Shown here in pieces: positions 63,059-64,000 of a stretch of 64,000 nt of DNA (position 1 is its first letter; every line of letters begins with the position of its first letter). Under the pieces are notes generated by a model that was given only the letters and a program-made list of their open reading frames with translations, did not search any database and was not told where the DNA came from. This stretch comes from CAWANP01 sp963783445 (GTDB lineage Bacteria; Chloroflexota; Anaerolineae; JAAYZQ01), in assembly GCA_963783445.1 (NCBI GenBank), contig CAWANP010000004.1:124001-188000 (forward strand), in the 5' to 3' direction. A program made the position numbers and the translations under genes.

Positions 63059-63749
63059 ATGAGACTATCAATCATGATGCCCGTATACAACGAGCAGGAC
63101 ACCCTCCGCGAGATCCTGGGCCAGGTCCGGGCCGTCGAGCTTGCCGGACATCGAAAAGGAGATCCTGGTCGTCGACGACGGCTCCACCGACGGCACCCGC
63201 GACATCCTGGCGGAAGAAGCCGAGCAGGGCGACCTGCGGGTCTTCTACCACGAGGAGAACCGGGGCAAGGGCGCGGCCGTGCGGACGGCCATCGAAGCGG
63301 CAACGGGCGACATGCTGCTGATCCAGGATGCCGACCTGGAGTACGATCCCCGCGACTATCCCACGCTGATCCGGCCCATCGTCGAGGGCCGCGTGGCCGT
63401 CGTCTATGGCAGCCGCTTTCTGGGCCCGCGCAAGGCCATGCTCTTCTGGCACATGCTGGGCAACAAGTTCCTGACCCTGACGACCAACATCCTGTACAAC
63501 ACCATTCTGAGCGACATGGAAACCTGCTACAAGTGCTTCCGCGCCGACGTCATCAAGGACATCCCCCTGCGCGCCCGCCGCTTCGAGTTCGAGCCCGAGA
63601 TCACGGCCAAGGTGCTCAAGCGCGGCCACCGGATCTTTGAGGTGCCCATCTCTTACTATGGCCGCGAGTACGACGAGGGAAAAAAGATCACCTGGCGCGA
63701 CGCGCCCCTGGCTTTCTGGACGCTGATCAAGTACCGGTTTGTGGACTGA
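63059..63749 (+). CDS. GT2-family glycosyltransferase (one frameshift)
   Basis: Starts MRLSIMMPVYNEQDTLREIL after AGGGAGACAAC. Removing one T from GAGCTTGCC near 63139 leads into LPDIEKEILVVDDGSTDGTR. DMLLIQDADLEYDP carries the metal-binding D-x-D and the C-terminus has MLGNKFLTLTTNILYNTILS with DMETCYKCFRADVI. This matches DPM1/polyprenol-phosphate sugar transferases without membrane anchors (about 229 aa). It probably charges a lipid carrier with sugar for the neighbouring glycan genes. Confidence 0.85.
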
Positions 63750-63877
63750 CCCTGAACCTCCGCAGGTTCCGAACATGCGGGAGGTTCATGCAAGATACGG
63801 TGCCGGACTGACTTCTTAAATCCTCAGATCATCGCTGTCAGATCCCACATCCAAGCAGATACGCGCCGCCTACTCTC

Positions 63878-64000
63878 ATGATCCCATCCTGCTCCTGGCC
63901 CTGGCCCTGCGCCTGGCGCCCTGGGCCAGAACCGCTTCCTGGAGGACGAGGCCCTCTATGCCTACTGGGGCCTGCAGATCGCCACCGGCGCCGATCCCAT
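63878..64000 (+). CDS. Start of a GT39-like membrane glycosyltransferase (truncated by window end)
   Basis: The frame reads DPILLLALALRLAPW, then after a one-base shift near 63923 QNRFLEDEALYAYWGLQIAT and GADP. 'F-x-x-D-E-A-x-Y-x-x-W' is the first-loop acidic motif of ArnT/PMT-like (GT39/GT83) lipid-linked sugar transferases. No ATG/GTG is found in frame after the preceding stop, so the start is undefined. It follows the polyprenol-phosphate transferase, its expected supplier. Confidence 0.5.
   Translation, partial: MIPSCSWPWPCAWRPGPEPLPGGRGPLCLLGPADRHRRRSH

Overview
The window looks like a chromosomal segment of a GC-rich Chloroflexota bacterium (Anaerolineae/Caldilineae-like), probably from a metagenome assembly. 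The clues are large SARP/BTAD and MalT-type ATPase regulators, lipoproteins with Thr-Pro-rich linkers, EFR1-type ferredoxin, DUF1361 and AIM24 proteins, paired wax-ester synthase/DGAT enzymes and dense 'accessory' gene content. This placement is inferred from gene content, not computed. No rRNA, tRNA, CRISPR array, integrase or intact insertion sequence was seen.

Layout. 0.2-4.5 kb: three secreted-protein genes (two sharing a C-terminal 'GTW..SGTGDL' motif, one collagen-like), each with a long leader holding a strong Shine-Dalgarno micro-ORF. 4.2-8.4 kb: a SARP-ATPase regulator with a consensus promoter and three 11-bp-spaced repeats, divergent from a small partner protein. 8.5-13.8 kb: DinB-like, Kelch lipoprotein, alpha/beta-hydrolase lipoprotein, VOC protein, EFR1 ferredoxin. 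14.1-15.4 kb: two-gene operon whose second gene reads through an in-frame UGA with a SECIS-like hairpin, a probable GrdB/PrdB-family selenoprotein. 15.7-19.8 kb: MalT-like and short SARP regulators plus a second small partner protein.

20.3-28.5 kb (minus strand) is the most unusual region. It holds eight co-directional genes built from a duplicated three-gene cassette: a subtilase lacking a signal peptide, a 73-aa stand-alone copy of its C-terminal domain, and a protein with five about 20-residue PEPPSLAELEA repeats. These are followed by a third subtilase that has lost Asp, Asn and Ser of its active site and its propeptide, and then by a lipoprotein that carries a propeptide-like domain. The cluster is preceded by two 22-bp direct repeats (11-bp units) ending exactly 8 bp before a -10 box, the geometry described for SARP activators. 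SARP genes lie immediately downstream and at 4.6 kb.

28.7-46.6 kb is ordinary metabolism: RidA, SDR, S9 peptidase, SCP2, LpqC-like esterase, two WS/DGATs, RDD protein, AIM24, sugar isomerase-like and UroD-like proteins, Bcp peroxidase, MTHFR-like protein, Tat molybdopterin oxidoreductase and ferredoxin. 46.7-49.3 kb is a 2-oxoacid:ferredoxin oxidoreductase (korAB). 50-59 kb holds a hydrolase, a three-gene AddAB-like helicase/nuclease set, an orphan HicB-like protein and RecJ. 59.3-64 kb holds acetate kinase with a structured leader, DUF1361 protein and glycosyltransferases.

About fifteen genes are split by frameshifts. In the eight junctions examined, removing a single base (often from a homopolymer) restores a family-like reading frame. 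The simplest explanation is uncorrected insertion errors in the assembly, so these genes are annotated at full span rather than as pseudogenes.
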